Translations under genes and position numbers: made by a program
From: Bacillus marasmi
GTDB lineage: Bacteria; Bacillota; Bacilli; Bacillales; Cytobacillaceae
Assembly (NCBI RefSeq): GCF_902168435.1
Contig: NZ_LR656169.1
Location: forward strand, 236,787-300,786
Length of the DNA: 64,000 bases
Direction of reading: 5' to 3'
Notes under the pieces: model-generated
Database searches by the model: none
The model's input: the letters and a program-made list of their open reading frames with translations, nothing else
Told to the model about the DNA's origin: nothing
Part shown: in pieces, positions 30,247 to 39,056 of the stretch
Numbering within the stretch: the first letter of the stretch is position 1
Layout of the letters: every line of letters starts with the position of its first letter

Positions 30247-30305
30247 TTATTTCTCCTCCTACGTTTCCGCTAGTCTGAAAATCATATATGATTATATGGT
30301 TGTTT

Positions 30306-30821
30306 CTACAGGAGCAGAATAATTAGCAATAGACCTGATAGAAAACCAAGACTTTTCACCATTTTTTCGTATTTTGCCTGTCTTTCATATGCATCTAGCT
30401 CTTCTCTTTCCAAGTGACTAAGTGCCAGCAGGATTTGTTTTTGCTGTGAAATCCGATCATGACGACCCAGTGTTTCACCAAACTGTTTCATAATTTCGAA
30501 TTCTCCTTGCTTAAAAGCTGTCAATTTCCAAACTTCCTTTAAACTTTCTTCCCATGCCAGCTTTACCGTCGTGTCACCGCTCATTAGCTTTGTTGCGAAG
30601 CTTTCAAAAAACCATGACAGCGGTTTTGCCATTTGGGTTGATAGACGTTTTGAAGCTTCATGTAAAGGTGTATGACCATACATGATTTCAGCGTCTAAGG
30701 ATTGAAGCGCAGATTTTAACATACGGAGTTGTCTTGGTCGTTCACTTAGGTGTCGCGATGCCTCAAAACCTGTCCATGTAGTGGCGACAATAATAAAAGC
30801 TGCCCCAATAATTTTCATCAT
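30306..30821 (-). CDS. spoIIIAB: Stage III sporulation protein AB
   Basis: A 171-residue protein with an N-terminal and a C-terminal hydrophobic helix around a helical soluble domain (LRMLKSALQSLDAEIMYGHTPL; SLGFLSGLLLIILLL at the end). The fold resembles type II/IV secretion platform proteins of the GspF class. It begins immediately after spoIIIAA. Confidence 0.92.
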   Translation of the reverse strand: MMKIIGAAFIIVATTWTGFEASRHLSERPRQLRMLKSALQSLDAEIMYGHTPLHEASKRLSTQMAKPLSWFFESFATKLMSGDTTVKLAWEESLKEVWKLTAFKQGEFEIMKQFGETLGRHDRISQQKQILLALSHLEREELDAYERQAKYEKMVKSLGFLSGLLLIILLL

Positions 30822-30822
30822 A

Positions 30823-31743
30823 TTAAGTCACTCTCGCTTTAAGGAGGTCATAGCCGGATTGATCTTTAATCCTCGTTATCGTCCCAGGTCCATTACTTCG
30901 ACTTAGCTCAATAAAGCGCTGAAATTGTTCCGTTTCCAGTATAGGTTGAAGTGAAGGTCGTTTTTGGATTTCAGAAAGCGTACTACCATGAGTTGTCATG
31001 ATTAGGTTAATCCCAGCATTGATTGCTTCTATTACCGCTTCAGCGTCCTCCTTGCGACCAATTTCATCGACAATGAGCACGTCAGGACTCATGGAGCGAA
31101 TCATCATCATCATTCCTTCTGCCTTAGGACAAGCGTCTAATACATCTATTCGTGGACCAAAGCTGAGCTGTGGAATTCCGTTCATTGAGCCTGCTATTTC
31201 CGATCTTTCATCGACAATGCCAATTTTATTAGGCGGTCGACTTCTGTTTAAATCTCCGCTGGATATGATTCGAGCAATATCTCGAAGCAAGGTAGTTTTC
31301 CCAGTTTGAGGAGCACCAATGATGATTGTATTTAGCCATTTTTCTTTGTATAAATAAGGAATCAAAGGTTCGGCAATTCCGATTTTTTCTTTGGCTATTC
31401 TGATATTAAATGAGGAAATGTTTCGAATTGCCTTAACCTGTCCATTCTCTAAAATGACCTTACCTGCTAGTCCAATGCGATGGCCACCTTCAATCGTGAC
31501 ATATCCACGTTTTAGTTCCTCTTCCATCGCATAAATTGAAAACTGACTAATTTTATTTAATAAGGCAATGGCATCTTCAGCAGTTGCAATATAAGATAAA
31601 AAATTAGGTACTCCAGCGCATGTAACTTCAATAGGACGATTAATTCGCACCCTAATTTCCTCAATCTTGCTTTTCAGATTTGGAGGCATTGGCTGAATGT
31701 GTTCAGATATGGTTCTTGGTAAAAAGGCTAGAACGGTTTCCAC
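30823..31743 (-). CDS. spoIIIAA: Stage III sporulation ATPase AA
   Basis: A 306-residue secretion-type ATPase with Walker A GAPQTGKT (143-150) and Walker B PDVLIVDEIGR, the presumed motor of the SpoIIIA-SpoIIQ channel. It is the first gene of the operon; a sigma-E-like promoter lies 37-64 nt upstream. In B. subtilis efp lies close upstream; here the accessory block intervenes. Confidence 0.95.
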   Translation of the reverse strand: METVLAFLPRTISEHIQPMPPNLKSKIEEIRVRINRPIEVTCAGVPNFLSYIATAEDAIALLNKISQFSIYAMEEELKRGYVTIEGGHRIGLAGKVILENGQVKAIRNISSFNIRIAKEKIGIAEPLIPYLYKEKWLNTIIIGAPQTGKTTLLRDIARIISSGDLNRSRPPNKIGIVDERSEIAGSMNGIPQLSFGPRIDVLDACPKAEGMMMMIRSMSPDVLIVDEIGRKEDAEAVIEAINAGINLIMTTHGSTLSEIQKRPSLQPILETEQFQRFIELSRSNGPGTITRIKDQSGYDLLKARVT

Positions 31744-31779
31744 ATTTTTTCCCCCTTATGTGCACCTCTCATTATTTAA

Positions 31780-31807
31780 AATGTATGCCTGCTCGGACAA
31801 TATATGA
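31780..31807 (-). promoter_or_regulatory. Sigma-E promoter of the spoIIIA operon
   Basis: The minus strand reads TCATATA, 13 nt, then CATACATT, close to the sigma-E consensus (KMATATT, CATACAMT). Initiation would fall about 30 nt before spoIIIAA. Sigma-E control of this operon is established in B. subtilis. Confidence 0.75.
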
Positions 31808-31814
31808 CTAGAAA

Positions 31815-32173
31815 AGCGGAAGTGGCTTGGTCAGCCCCGACAAGCTTAAGACGAGCCGGCCGAAAGGTTGTTCTTTAACCTTTTGGACGGATTGGCTTAA
31901 GACCTCGAGGGGCTAGCCGCTGCAGCTAGACAATAAAAGCGGAAGAAGCTTGGTCAGGGGCGACAGGCACAAGACGAATCACGCAAGAGACGTTAGTCTC
32001 TGGAGGGATTTGGCTTGTGACCCCGAGCCCCTAGCCACTGCAGCTAGACAATAAAAGCGGAAGTGGCTTGGTCAGCCCCGACAAGCTTAAGACGAGCCGG
32101 TTGAAAGGTTGTTCTTTAACCTTTTGGGCGGATTGGCTTAAGATCTCGAGGGGCTAGCCACTGCAGCTAGACA
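31815..32173. repeat. Three tandem copies of a ~118-bp structured Bacillaceae repeat
   Basis: Copies lie at 31815-31932, 31938-32050 and 32056-32173, each from AGCGGAAG to GCAGCTAGACA and joined by ATAAA. Each unit folds on itself: AGCCCC with GGGGCT, CTTAAG with CTTAAG, and an inner AAAGGTT/AACCTTT. In the middle copy all three stems differ but stay paired: AGGGGC/GCCCCT, CACAAG/CTTGTG and AGAGAC/GTCTCT. A shortened relative lies at 59531-59595. Confidence 0.93.
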
Positions 32174-32180
32174 ATAAAAA

Positions 32181-32207
32181 AAACACAGCGCAAAGTGCAC
32201 TGTGTCT
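32181..32207 (-). terminator. Terminator of the ccm operon
   Basis: The stem ACACAG/CTGTGT with inner GC pairs is followed by eight T residues on the minus strand. It lies between the resA-like stop and the tandem repeats. Confidence 0.85.
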
Positions 32208-32219
32208 TGAATATTATTC

Positions 32220-32726
32220 CTATTGATATTTAGCTGCTAAATCATATAGGTCGCCTTTAGAAATAGGTCCGGTATAATGCTCACGGATAACGCCTTCTTT
32301 ATCGATAATAAAGGTTTCGGGTTGACCGACAACATTATATTCTTTAGACACCTTTCTGTTGAAATCAAATAGATAGGTGGAAGTTGTTTTATGCTCTTTA
32401 ACAAACTTCTTGACCCGATCCTGTGTTTCACCAAGATCGATTATGAGCAATTTAAATTGATCTCCATACTCTTGTTCAAATGCTTCTAGCTCAGGTGCCT
32501 CATCGACACAAGGACCACACCAAGTTGCGAAATAGTTTAATATTACTACTTGTCCACTATAGTCAGATAGCTTTGTCTTTTTACCATCTATATCTTCTAA
32601 TTCAAAAGCATAAGCTTTCTCACCAATACCTGTGTATTCACCTTTTGTTGCTAGAGAAATCCCAAAATAAACAAAAAGACCAATTACACCTGCTAAAATA
32701 AGAATTTTTATACCGCGTTTATTCAT
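32220..32726 (-). CDS. Membrane-anchored thioredoxin-like protein (ResA/CcmG type)
   Basis: A 168-residue protein: uncleaved N-terminal helix (about 8-26), then a TlpA/ResA thioredoxin fold with active site Cys70-Gly-Pro-Cys73 (YFATWCGPC) and the cis-proline loop VVGQPETFIID. It faces outside and should reduce apocytochrome CXXCH disulfides before heme attachment. It closes the ccm operon after a hairpin. By location it plays the CcmG role; by sequence it is closer to ResA of Gram-positive bacteria. Confidence 0.88.
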   Translation of the reverse strand: MNKRGIKILILAGVIGLFVYFGISLATKGEYTGIGEKAYAFELEDIDGKKTKLSDYSGQVVILNYFATWCGPCVDEAPELEAFEQEYGDQFKLLIIDLGETQDRVKKFVKEHKTTSTYLFDFNRKVSKEYNVVGQPETFIIDKEGVIREHYTGPISKGDLYDLAAKYQ

Positions 32727-32788
32727 TCAAACTTCCCCCGGTTCTTTCATGTAGATTCCTAAATGGATGATAGGTTTGGGTACCAGGA

Positions 32789-32815
32789 TAGGGCCTGCTA
32801 TATTAACAGGCCCTA
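32789..32815 (-). other. Intercistronic hairpin between ccmD and the resA-like gene
   Basis: A perfect 9-bp stem (TAGGGCCTG with CAGGCCCTA) has a 9-nt AT loop but no T tract after it. It is more likely an mRNA-stability or processing element than a terminator. Confidence 0.5.
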
Positions 32816-32822
32816 CTAATCA

Positions 32823-32945
32823 TTAATCTAATTGGTTTAAAAAATCAATTTCCTTTTGAAGCTTCTTTCGGCGTAAACTATGAAGAAGTACATAACCAAT
32901 AATTGCAACACTTGATATTACATATCCTGCTACCATGTATTCCAT
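32823..32945 (-). CDS. ccmD: CcmD-like small membrane protein
   Basis: A 40-residue protein: one membrane helix (about 5-23) followed by a basic stretch (LRRKKLQKE), which is the CcmD layout. ATG 32945 has a strong AAGGAGGG site. It follows ccmC by 12 nt, the standard ccmCD order. In system I, CcmD is needed to release holo-CcmE from the CcmABC complex. Sequence conservation in such a short protein is weak, so identity rests on layout and position. Confidence 0.8.
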   Translation of the reverse strand: MEYMVAGYVISSVAIIGYVLLHSLRRKKLQKEIDFLNQLD

Positions 32946-32957
32946 ATTACACCCTCC

Positions 32958-33713
32958 TTATCTAATCGATTCTCTGACCTGCTCTTTATATTGTTCAACC
33001 TTAATTTTTAGCTTCTCAAATGAAACTCCTCTAACAAGAAGGAATGAATAAAGGATAGTTGTAAATGCAATCATCGTAAGAAGCGCAACCAACATTTCAG
33101 GCTCTATTCCGCCACCTGACTGGTCTTTCCCCTCACCAAATACAACTGGATGGAATTTTGTATTCCACCATCTAATCGCCATAAATACAATTGGTACATC
33201 AGCAAAGCCAATAATGCCAAATACAGCTGCAAGTCTTGCTTTCTTTTCCCAAACTCCGTCCATTTGACGAATCATCACGTAGGCAACATAGATGAACCAA
33301 AGGATTAATGATGTAGTTAAGCGTGGTTCCCATGCCCACCATGTATTCCATGAAGATTTTGCCCAAATCATCCCAGTAAGTAGTACAAGGGTGATAAAAA
33401 CAACTCCTATTTCAGCAGATACATAAGCGTAAGTATCATATATTCTTTTTCTTTTTACTAAATAAAGAATACTAAAGACAAATGTTACAAAAAAGGCACC
33501 GAAGCCGATCCAGGCGATTGGAACGTGAACGAAAAAGATTTTCTGAACAAGCCCCATCACTTTTTCAGTTGGAGCATAGAAAAATACTAAATATAAACCA
33601 ACAATTAACGTTACGAGTGATGCCCACCCCAGAATCGTTTGTATTTTGGACGGTGGTTCAACTGTTGGAGGAACAGGCTTACTCGCCTTTTCCTTTTGTA
33701 GACTCATACTCAT
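32958..33713 (-). CDS. ccmC: Heme exporter/handling protein CcmC
   Basis: A 251-residue protein with six membrane helices and the WWD-type heme motif WWAWEPRLTTSLILWFIYVAY, flanked by conserved histidines (HVPIAWIG). CcmC loads heme onto CcmE at the outer face of the membrane. It is 2 nt from ccmB within the operon. The WAWEPR form distinguishes CcmC from CcmF and from ResC/CcsA (WAWD). Confidence 0.93.
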   Translation of the reverse strand: MSMSLQKEKASKPVPPTVEPPSKIQTILGWASLVTLIVGLYLVFFYAPTEKVMGLVQKIFFVHVPIAWIGFGAFFVTFVFSILYLVKRKRIYDTYAYVSAEIGVVFITLVLLTGMIWAKSSWNTWWAWEPRLTTSLILWFIYVAYVMIRQMDGVWEKKARLAAVFGIIGFADVPIVFMAIRWWNTKFHPVVFGEGKDQSGGGIEPEMLVALLTMIAFTTILYSFLLVRGVSFEKLKIKVEQYKEQVRESIR

Positions 33714-33715
33714 AT

Positions 33716-34399
33716 TTATACCTCCAGAACATATTCAATTAATAAGAAACAAAGAACAAAGAAGATGACATCATAAGCAGCAATTAATTGAATCCATGCT
33801 ATTGCATCTGGCAGCTTCTCAAGATTGGTAAGAATGATTCTTGTTGCTTGTACTGCACCGATTAAAATAGGAGCAGTTACCGGAAATAATAATAATGGCA
33901 GCAGCATTTCACTGCTTTTAGAATTTGCTGCAAGTGATGCTAAAAAGGTTCCGATACTTATAAAACCAAAGCTACCAATAAATAAGACAAAGATAAAATA
34001 AGGCAAACTACCAATGTATTTAAAATCAAACAAGAGGAATAAAAATGGAACAGCAACTAATTCCACAATAATCATCATTGAAAAATTCGCCAAAAACTTA
34101 CCTAAATAAATACTAGTTGGATCCATTGGCGAAATAAGTAATCCTTGCATCGTGTCATTTTTTTGTTCCGAAAGGAAAGAGCGATTTAAGCCTAGTATTC
34201 CAGAAAAAACGATAATTACCCATATGACTCCCGGAATAACAGCTTTTGTAGTGTTATTTGATGGATCAAAGGCAAAGCTGAATACTAATATTGTCAACCC
34301 TGCAAAAATAATCATCGTAGCCAATACTTGCTTAGTTTTTAACTCTGAATACAAGTCCTTTTGCGCAATATAGAGGGCATTTTTTAGTAAACTCATCAT
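33716..34399 (-). CDS. ccmB: Heme ABC exporter membrane subunit CcmB
   Basis: A 227-residue integral membrane protein with six predicted helices and the CcmB pattern (LNRSFLSEQKNDTMQGLLISPMDPTSIYLGKF, the coupling region). It pairs with CcmA. The start overlaps the ccmA stop (ATGA), so the two are translated together. Confidence 0.92.
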   Translation of the reverse strand: MMSLLKNALYIAQKDLYSELKTKQVLATMIIFAGLTILVFSFAFDPSNNTTKAVIPGVIWVIIVFSGILGLNRSFLSEQKNDTMQGLLISPMDPTSIYLGKFLANFSMMIIVELVAVPFLFLLFDFKYIGSLPYFIFVLFIGSFGFISIGTFLASLAANSKSSEMLLPLLLFPVTAPILIGAVQATRIILTNLEKLPDAIAWIQLIAAYDVIFFVLCFLLIEYVLEV

Positions 34400-35097
34400 T
34401 CACCCTCCGTATGTTCAAGATATTTTTCTAAAACAAATTCTATTTGGTTTTCAGAGATATTGAAGTCATCAACTATCTTTCCGTTTTTCACGATGATAAT
34501 GCGATCACATATCTCTGCAGCCTGTTTGAAATCGTGGGTAACCATTAAGGTTGTAGCACCTTTTTGCTTCATAGACACAATTACATCGTTTAAGATTGAA
34601 ATAGCCCCCTGATCTAAGCCAGTATGAGGCTCGTCCAACAGAAGGAGTTCTGGGTCATGAATGATGGCTCTAGCAATTGCAGTCCGCTGAATCATCCCTC
34701 TGGAAAAGTTTTTTACAGGCTCTTTTAAAAAGAAGGAAAGTCCAACATCTTTTACCAGTTTAATTGCTTTTTGTTCAACATCCTGCACACCATATAAATT
34801 ACCGAAAAAAACAAGGTTTTCAAGTGGGGAATAGTGTTCATATAACAAGCTAGAATGGGGCAAATACCCCATTAGCTTTTTTATATCGTTTCCGTTTTTC
34901 TTTAAATCAAGCCCGCTGATTTTCACTTCACCACTTGTTGGCTTGATAAGTGTGGCAATTACCTTCAACAGTGTGCTTTTCCCCGCTCCGTTTGGACCTA
35001 AAATTGCAACCGTTTCACCTTTTTCAATCGATAGGTCAATGCCTCGTAAAATTAGTTTTGTATCTGCTTGCTTTATGAGTTTTTTTATTTGAATCAC
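34396..35097 (-). CDS. ccmA: Heme ABC exporter ATP-binding subunit CcmA
   Basis: A 233-residue ABC ATPase: Walker A GPNGAGKST, signature NFSRGMIQRTAIARAI, Walker B LLLLDEPHTGLD, and the switch histidine in MVTHD. GTG 35097 follows GGGAGGG. With CcmB and CcmC it drives release of heme-charged CcmE. The signature FSRGM is a slight variant of LSGGQ and is typical of CcmA-like ATPases. Confidence 0.92.
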   Translation of the reverse strand: MIQIKKLIKQADTKLILRGIDLSIEKGETVAILGPNGAGKSTLLKVIATLIKPTSGEVKISGLDLKKNGNDIKKLMGYLPHSSLLYEHYSPLENLVFFGNLYGVQDVEQKAIKLVKDVGLSFFLKEPVKNFSRGMIQRTAIARAIIHDPELLLLDEPHTGLDQGAISILNDVIVSMKQKGATTLMVTHDFKQAAEICDRIIIVKNGKIVDDFNISENQIEFVLEKYLEHTEGE

Positions 35098-35122
35098 TTA
35101 GAGGCCCTCCCCATACCAGTTG

Positions 35123-36154
35123 TTACTCAACAAATTGATTTAGGCTCAACTTTACCTGGACTAGGTGTTGTTTGTAGGCCTCCAACTTGGCATGATAGTC
35201 ACTTTCTGATATTTGCCCTTTTTCTAGTGTTTCTTCTAGTTCTAAAATTTTATCGAGGATGGTTTTTTGTTTTGCCATCAAAAGTTTAAAAGCTTGCTCA
35301 TCTTTATCGTCAGCAGCATTTCTCGTTTTTACTCGGTGTTTCCATTGGAAGTAACTGAAATATCCAATACCAGCTATTAAAATAGCTCCCAATACAATCA
35401 TCAAGATATGTGGGTCAAACCCCTTTAAAGCTGATTGCTCCCACATCCGTAAATGACCTGGGTTATGGAAATCAGGAGATGCCTTCGTTACATTTCCAGC
35501 AGCACTATTTTGAGTACTATCAGTAGCGTCTGTTTGCTGACCTTCAGGTTGTGTCCCTTCAGGTTGTGTCCCTTCAGTAGAACTCGGTTGAACATCCTTG
35601 TTATATGCAAGTGTTATAGTTTGTTTAGCTTCGATATTTTGAACAACGTATGTCCAATATTCCTTTTCGTCGATGCTTAAGAAGCCTTGACTTTGGGCAT
35701 CAACATCTTTAAACTCGATGCTTCCCATGCCTTTAGGAACTAATACTTGATACATAGCCACAGGAAGATTAAAGTTCAATACAATATCCTGCCCTTTTGG
35801 CACTTGATAAGTAAATGGCAACGTAATGGAACCTTTAGGCTCGATTGGATCAGTCGAAACAAAGCCATTATCCGTTTTTTTGTAATTAATCGCTTCTTCT
35901 AACATTTTTAGGTTTTCGGCACCAGGAGGGAGAGTTACCGAAATAACCCCCTCCGATTGTCCTTCACCCTTATATTCCTCATCAGTCATGTTTTTATAAC
36001 TAACCATGTCCATAATTTGTGTTGATCCATCCTGTAAAGGAGATACAACAATGTATTGCATTTGAACACTCAGCTTGTCCGCTTCTTTAGCAAATGCCGT
36101 GAAATACGGAATTAACAGTAACACTAGGAGAGGAATAATGATTTTTTTAATCAT
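35123..36154 (-). CDS. Membrane-anchored protein of unknown function in the ccm operon
   Basis: A 343-residue protein with a signal peptide (1-22), a beta-rich extracellular domain (about 25-190), an acidic low-complexity linker with TQPEG repeats (about 190-225), one membrane helix (about 249-268, ILMIVLGAILIAGIGYFSYF) and a cytoplasmic helical tail that ends with LEKGQISESDYHAKLEAY. The domain order is the same as in the 349-residue protein at the head of the operon. The start overlaps the stop of the CcmI-like gene. I do not recognise the family; a role as scaffold in the maturation complex is inferred from context. Confidence 0.85.
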   Translation of the reverse strand: MIKKIIIPLLVLLLIPYFTAFAKEADKLSVQMQYIVVSPLQDGSTQIMDMVSYKNMTDEEYKGEGQSEGVISVTLPPGAENLKMLEEAINYKKTDNGFVSTDPIEPKGSITLPFTYQVPKGQDIVLNFNLPVAMYQVLVPKGMGSIEFKDVDAQSQGFLSIDEKEYWTYVVQNIEAKQTITLAYNKDVQPSSTEGTQPEGTQPEGQQTDATDSTQNSAAGNVTKASPDFHNPGHLRMWEQSALKGFDPHILMIVLGAILIAGIGYFSYFQWKHRVKTRNAADDKDEQAFKLLMAKQKTILDKILELEETLEKGQISESDYHAKLEAYKQHLVQVKLSLNQFVE

Positions 36155-36522
36155 TTCTTCCCCTCCTTTTTTCCGCGCTTGCGTTTAAGTGCTGCTTCAA
36201 TTTCACGCTCTACATCGGACATGACACTAGCATTCACATTCGTTTTAACATTTCTATCTTCAGATTTTAAGATTTTAGAAACTTCTGTTTCATACTGTTT
36301 CTTAAGATTTTTAAAATCAATTTCGGATAATTTACCCATCTTATATTCAAACTCTATTTCATTTAAGGTTGTTAATAATGCCTCTTTATCTGAAATTGTC
36401 TCTTGCTTACCCTCTGAAGTTGAAAGATAGGCATCCCATTTAAAAAATGGAGCTAATACTAGAAACAAGCAGCTTAGCACAAGAACGGCCGTTAAAACCA
36501 TCGAGATGATCGAAATCTCCAT
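36151..36522 (-). CDS. CcmI-like small membrane protein
   Basis: A 123-residue protein: one N-terminal helix (about 4-24), then a charged coiled-coil segment, DKEALLTTLNEIEFEYKM followed by GKLSEIDFKNLKKQYE. That segment resembles the N-terminal part of CcmI/CycH (membrane helix plus short helical domain). It lies directly after ccmH, where CcmI genes are often found. I use ATG 36522; GTG 36531 would add three residues. It lacks the TPR domain of full CcmI. Confidence 0.75.
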   Translation of the reverse strand: MEISIISMVLTAVLVLSCLFLVLAPFFKWDAYLSTSEGKQETISDKEALLTTLNEIEFEYKMGKLSEIDFKNLKKQYETEVSKILKSEDRNVKTNVNASVMSDVEREIEAALKRKRGKKEGKK

Positions 36523-36534
36523 ATTGATCACATC

Positions 36535-37047
36535 CTACAAATACTTTTTTCTTTCCTCTTCAATGATGCTAGACAAAATCTCTTCTTCGACTTCATCACT
36601 CTCTTGGTGGTCATCCACCATTTCTGCGCGACCAGCATTTTTGTTTACCCATTTACGAATCATGAAGAATATTCCTGTTCCAGCACCGCCAATTGCTGCA
36701 AACGGCAGAACCCAAGCAGCCAAGCTAAAACCTTTTTTTTCTGGCGCTGTCAATATTTCTTCTCCAAGTGCCTTCACGTAATATTCGCGGATTTCATCTT
36801 TGTCCATGCCTTTTTCCATCATGTCAACCAGTTCTGCTTTGAACGCTTCAGTATTCTTACAGCCGGCCATATCACAGGCATAGTGGTCTTGCCCACATCC
36901 GCAAGTACACATAAATTGGGAAGCTACAGCCTTAAATTCTTTTGATTTAATGTTAATACCTTTATTATTGTCTGCACCTAGAACGGCGAAAGCTCCCTGG
37001 AAAATAAACAAAATCATGAGTAGGCCAATCGAAAGTTTTTTATTCAA
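36535..37047 (-). CDS. ccmH: CcmH-like cytochrome c maturation protein
   Basis: A 170-residue protein: signal peptide (1-25), a Cys-rich domain MCTCGCGQDHYACDMAGC (Cys47, 49, 51, 58, 63), helix bundle KAELVDMMEKGMDKDEIREYY as in CcmH, then a membrane helix (about 107-127) and an acidic tail. Classic CcmH has LRCxxCQ; here a C-x-C-x-C cluster replaces it. TTG 37047 sits at the ccmF stop behind GAGGTGG. It probably presents or reduces apocytochrome thiols. Confidence 0.82.
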   Translation of the reverse strand: MNKKLSIGLLMILFIFQGAFAVLGADNNKGINIKSKEFKAVASQFMCTCGCGQDHYACDMAGCKNTEAFKAELVDMMEKGMDKDEIREYYVKALGEEILTAPEKKGFSLAAWVLPFAAIGGAGTGIFFMIRKWVNKNAGRAEMVDDHQESDEVEEEILSSIIEEERKKYL

Positions 37048-37048
37048 G

Positions 37049-39031
37049 TTAAGCCACCTCTTTCATTACTCCGGTATATCTTGGTGTAATATTGCCATGC
37101 TTTCCGTTCCATACAGCAAATATTGAACCAATAACGATTAAGAATGATCCAGCCCACATCCAGTTCATCATTGGATTAACTTTTACGATGAATGTTGCAC
37201 GACCATCATTTTCCCATGCGCTTAAAACAATATATAAATCTTCTAGTGCTGAGCTGTGAATTGCCACTTCAGTAGAAGGCTGTTCCCAGTTACCATAGAA
37301 AACTTTTTCAGGCTCGTAAGTGCCTAGCTTTTCACCATTTTTAAATACTGTTAAATCAGCATAAACGATATCATTAATCCCTTCACGGCGTTGATCAAGT
37401 TTTTCATAAACAAGCTTGTAATCTTTTATTTCAATTGAACCGCCGATTGGAACTGTTTTCATTGTTTCTAAATCATAGTTTTGTGAACCGATGATTCCCA
37501 TTGTAATGAAGGCAATTCCAAAGTGAACCATATAGCCACCGTAGCGTCTGCGATTTTTGGTCATTAAGCGATATAAGGCAATTAGTGGATTCTCGCCTGT
37601 CATTTTTCTTCTCGCTTTTACTCCGCGATAGAACTCTAAATAGTGCGTTACGAATAGAAGAATGATAACGCCGTATCCAATTACCGCCCATGCCTTTTGA
37701 ATTCCTAACACTACCATTAACACCATTCCAACAATTGCAATTGCAGCTGGAATTAAGAAGTTTTTCTTTAAATTTTTGATAGTGGACCTTTGCCATGCAA
37801 GCAATGGACAGACCGCCATCACAAACATCATTGATAAAAGAATAGGAGCTTGTACTTGGTTAAAGAATGGAATCCCAACTGTAACCTTAGTTCCACGAAC
37901 AGCTTCAGAAACTAGCGGGAAAATCGTTCCCCAGAAAACAGCAAATGCTGAACCAACCAGTAACAAGTTATTGATTAAGAAACTGCTTTCCTTTGATACA
38001 TAAGAAGTAAATTGTCCAGCACTCCGTTTAATTAAATTGTAGCGACTCATTAATACATACATTGCACCAATGACAGCTACACCCATAAAGATTAAGAAAT
38101 AAAGTCCTAAATTCGAATCCGCAAATGCGTGAACAGATGTTAAAACTCCGCTTCGTACTAAGAATGTTCCAAATAAAGTTAATGCATATGACAGAACAAT
38201 CAAGCTGATGTTCCATACTTTAAGCATGTTTTTACGTTCTTGAATCATTACTGAGTGTAGGAATGCTGTTGCTGTTAACCATGGCATAAACGATGCGTTT
38301 TCTACCGGATCCCATGCCCAGTATCCACCCCAGCCTAGCTCAACATAAGCCCATTGACCACCAAAGATATTTCCTAAGCTCAGGAACAACCATGCAATAA
38401 TTGTCCATCTTCTTGTCATTTTGATCCAGAAATCATCAGTATTTTTCAAGATAAGTGCAGCCATCGCAAAAGCAAATGGTACTGCTAATCCAACGTATCC
38501 GAGGTACAGAGTTACTGGATGGATAATCATACCCGGATTTTGAAGCATAGGGTTCAGTCCTCGTCCCTCAACAGGGATTTGAGCTGTTACTTCAAATGGA
38601 TTTGCCACAAATCCTAGAATAAAGAAGAAGAAAACTCCATTTGCTAGTAAAATCGACGCAATGTAAGGAACCATCGGATTCCCTTTCATCTTGCGTGAAA
38701 ATGTAACCATTACTGTGTAAAGTACTAAGAAGAATGTCCATAGTAACAGTGAACCACCGTTTCCTGCCCACAACGCTGTTAATTTGTAGATAAGCGGAAG
38801 ATCACTACTTGTATAATCAGCAACGTATTTATACTCGAATGCTGATGTTCCTAATAAATAAAACAGAGTAAGCATGGCTAGTGATGCTGTCACAAGAAGG
38901 GCGATAACTCCGCCCTTACCACTATTGATGAATTTTTGATTTTTCGTTGCAATCCCGTAAGTCATAATTAACAAAGCATAGATCGCTAGTGCAAACCCTA
39001 AATAAATCGTTGCGTTAGCAAATAAATACAT
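37049..39031 (-). CDS. ccmF: Cytochrome c heme lyase CcmF
   Basis: A 660-residue polytopic protein (about 15 helices) with the WWD heme motif GWGGYWAWDPVENASFMPWL (about 235-255) and conserved histidines in MIIHPVTLYLGYVG and LHSVMIQERK. It accepts heme from CcmE and, with CcmH, ligates it to CXXCH motifs outside the membrane. The large C-terminal extracellular loop (about 525-630) is present. It is the central enzyme of the system I operon. Confidence 0.95.
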   Translation of the reverse strand: MYLFANATIYLGFALAIYALLIMTYGIATKNQKFINSGKGGVIALLVTASLAMLTLFYLLGTSAFEYKYVADYTSSDLPLIYKLTALWAGNGGSLLLWTFFLVLYTVMVTFSRKMKGNPMVPYIASILLANGVFFFFILGFVANPFEVTAQIPVEGRGLNPMLQNPGMIIHPVTLYLGYVGLAVPFAFAMAALILKNTDDFWIKMTRRWTIIAWLFLSLGNIFGGQWAYVELGWGGYWAWDPVENASFMPWLTATAFLHSVMIQERKNMLKVWNISLIVLSYALTLFGTFLVRSGVLTSVHAFADSNLGLYFLIFMGVAVIGAMYVLMSRYNLIKRSAGQFTSYVSKESSFLINNLLLVGSAFAVFWGTIFPLVSEAVRGTKVTVGIPFFNQVQAPILLSMMFVMAVCPLLAWQRSTIKNLKKNFLIPAAIAIVGMVLMVVLGIQKAWAVIGYGVIILLFVTHYLEFYRGVKARRKMTGENPLIALYRLMTKNRRRYGGYMVHFGIAFITMGIIGSQNYDLETMKTVPIGGSIEIKDYKLVYEKLDQRREGINDIVYADLTVFKNGEKLGTYEPEKVFYGNWEQPSTEVAIHSSALEDLYIVLSAWENDGRATFIVKVNPMMNWMWAGSFLIVIGSIFAVWNGKHGNITPRYTGVMKEVA

Positions 39032-39056
39032 TACGTCACCTTCTTTTCTTGGCCTA

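Noticed and set aside
31815-32173. CRISPR array or transposon from the tandem repeats
   Set aside because: Units are about 118 bp, almost touch each other, have no unique spacers, and no cas or transposase gene is near.
36535-37047. A second selenoprotein candidate in the Cys-rich CcmH-like gene
   Set aside because: All positions are encoded by Cys codons, and no in-frame UGA occurs before the normal stop.
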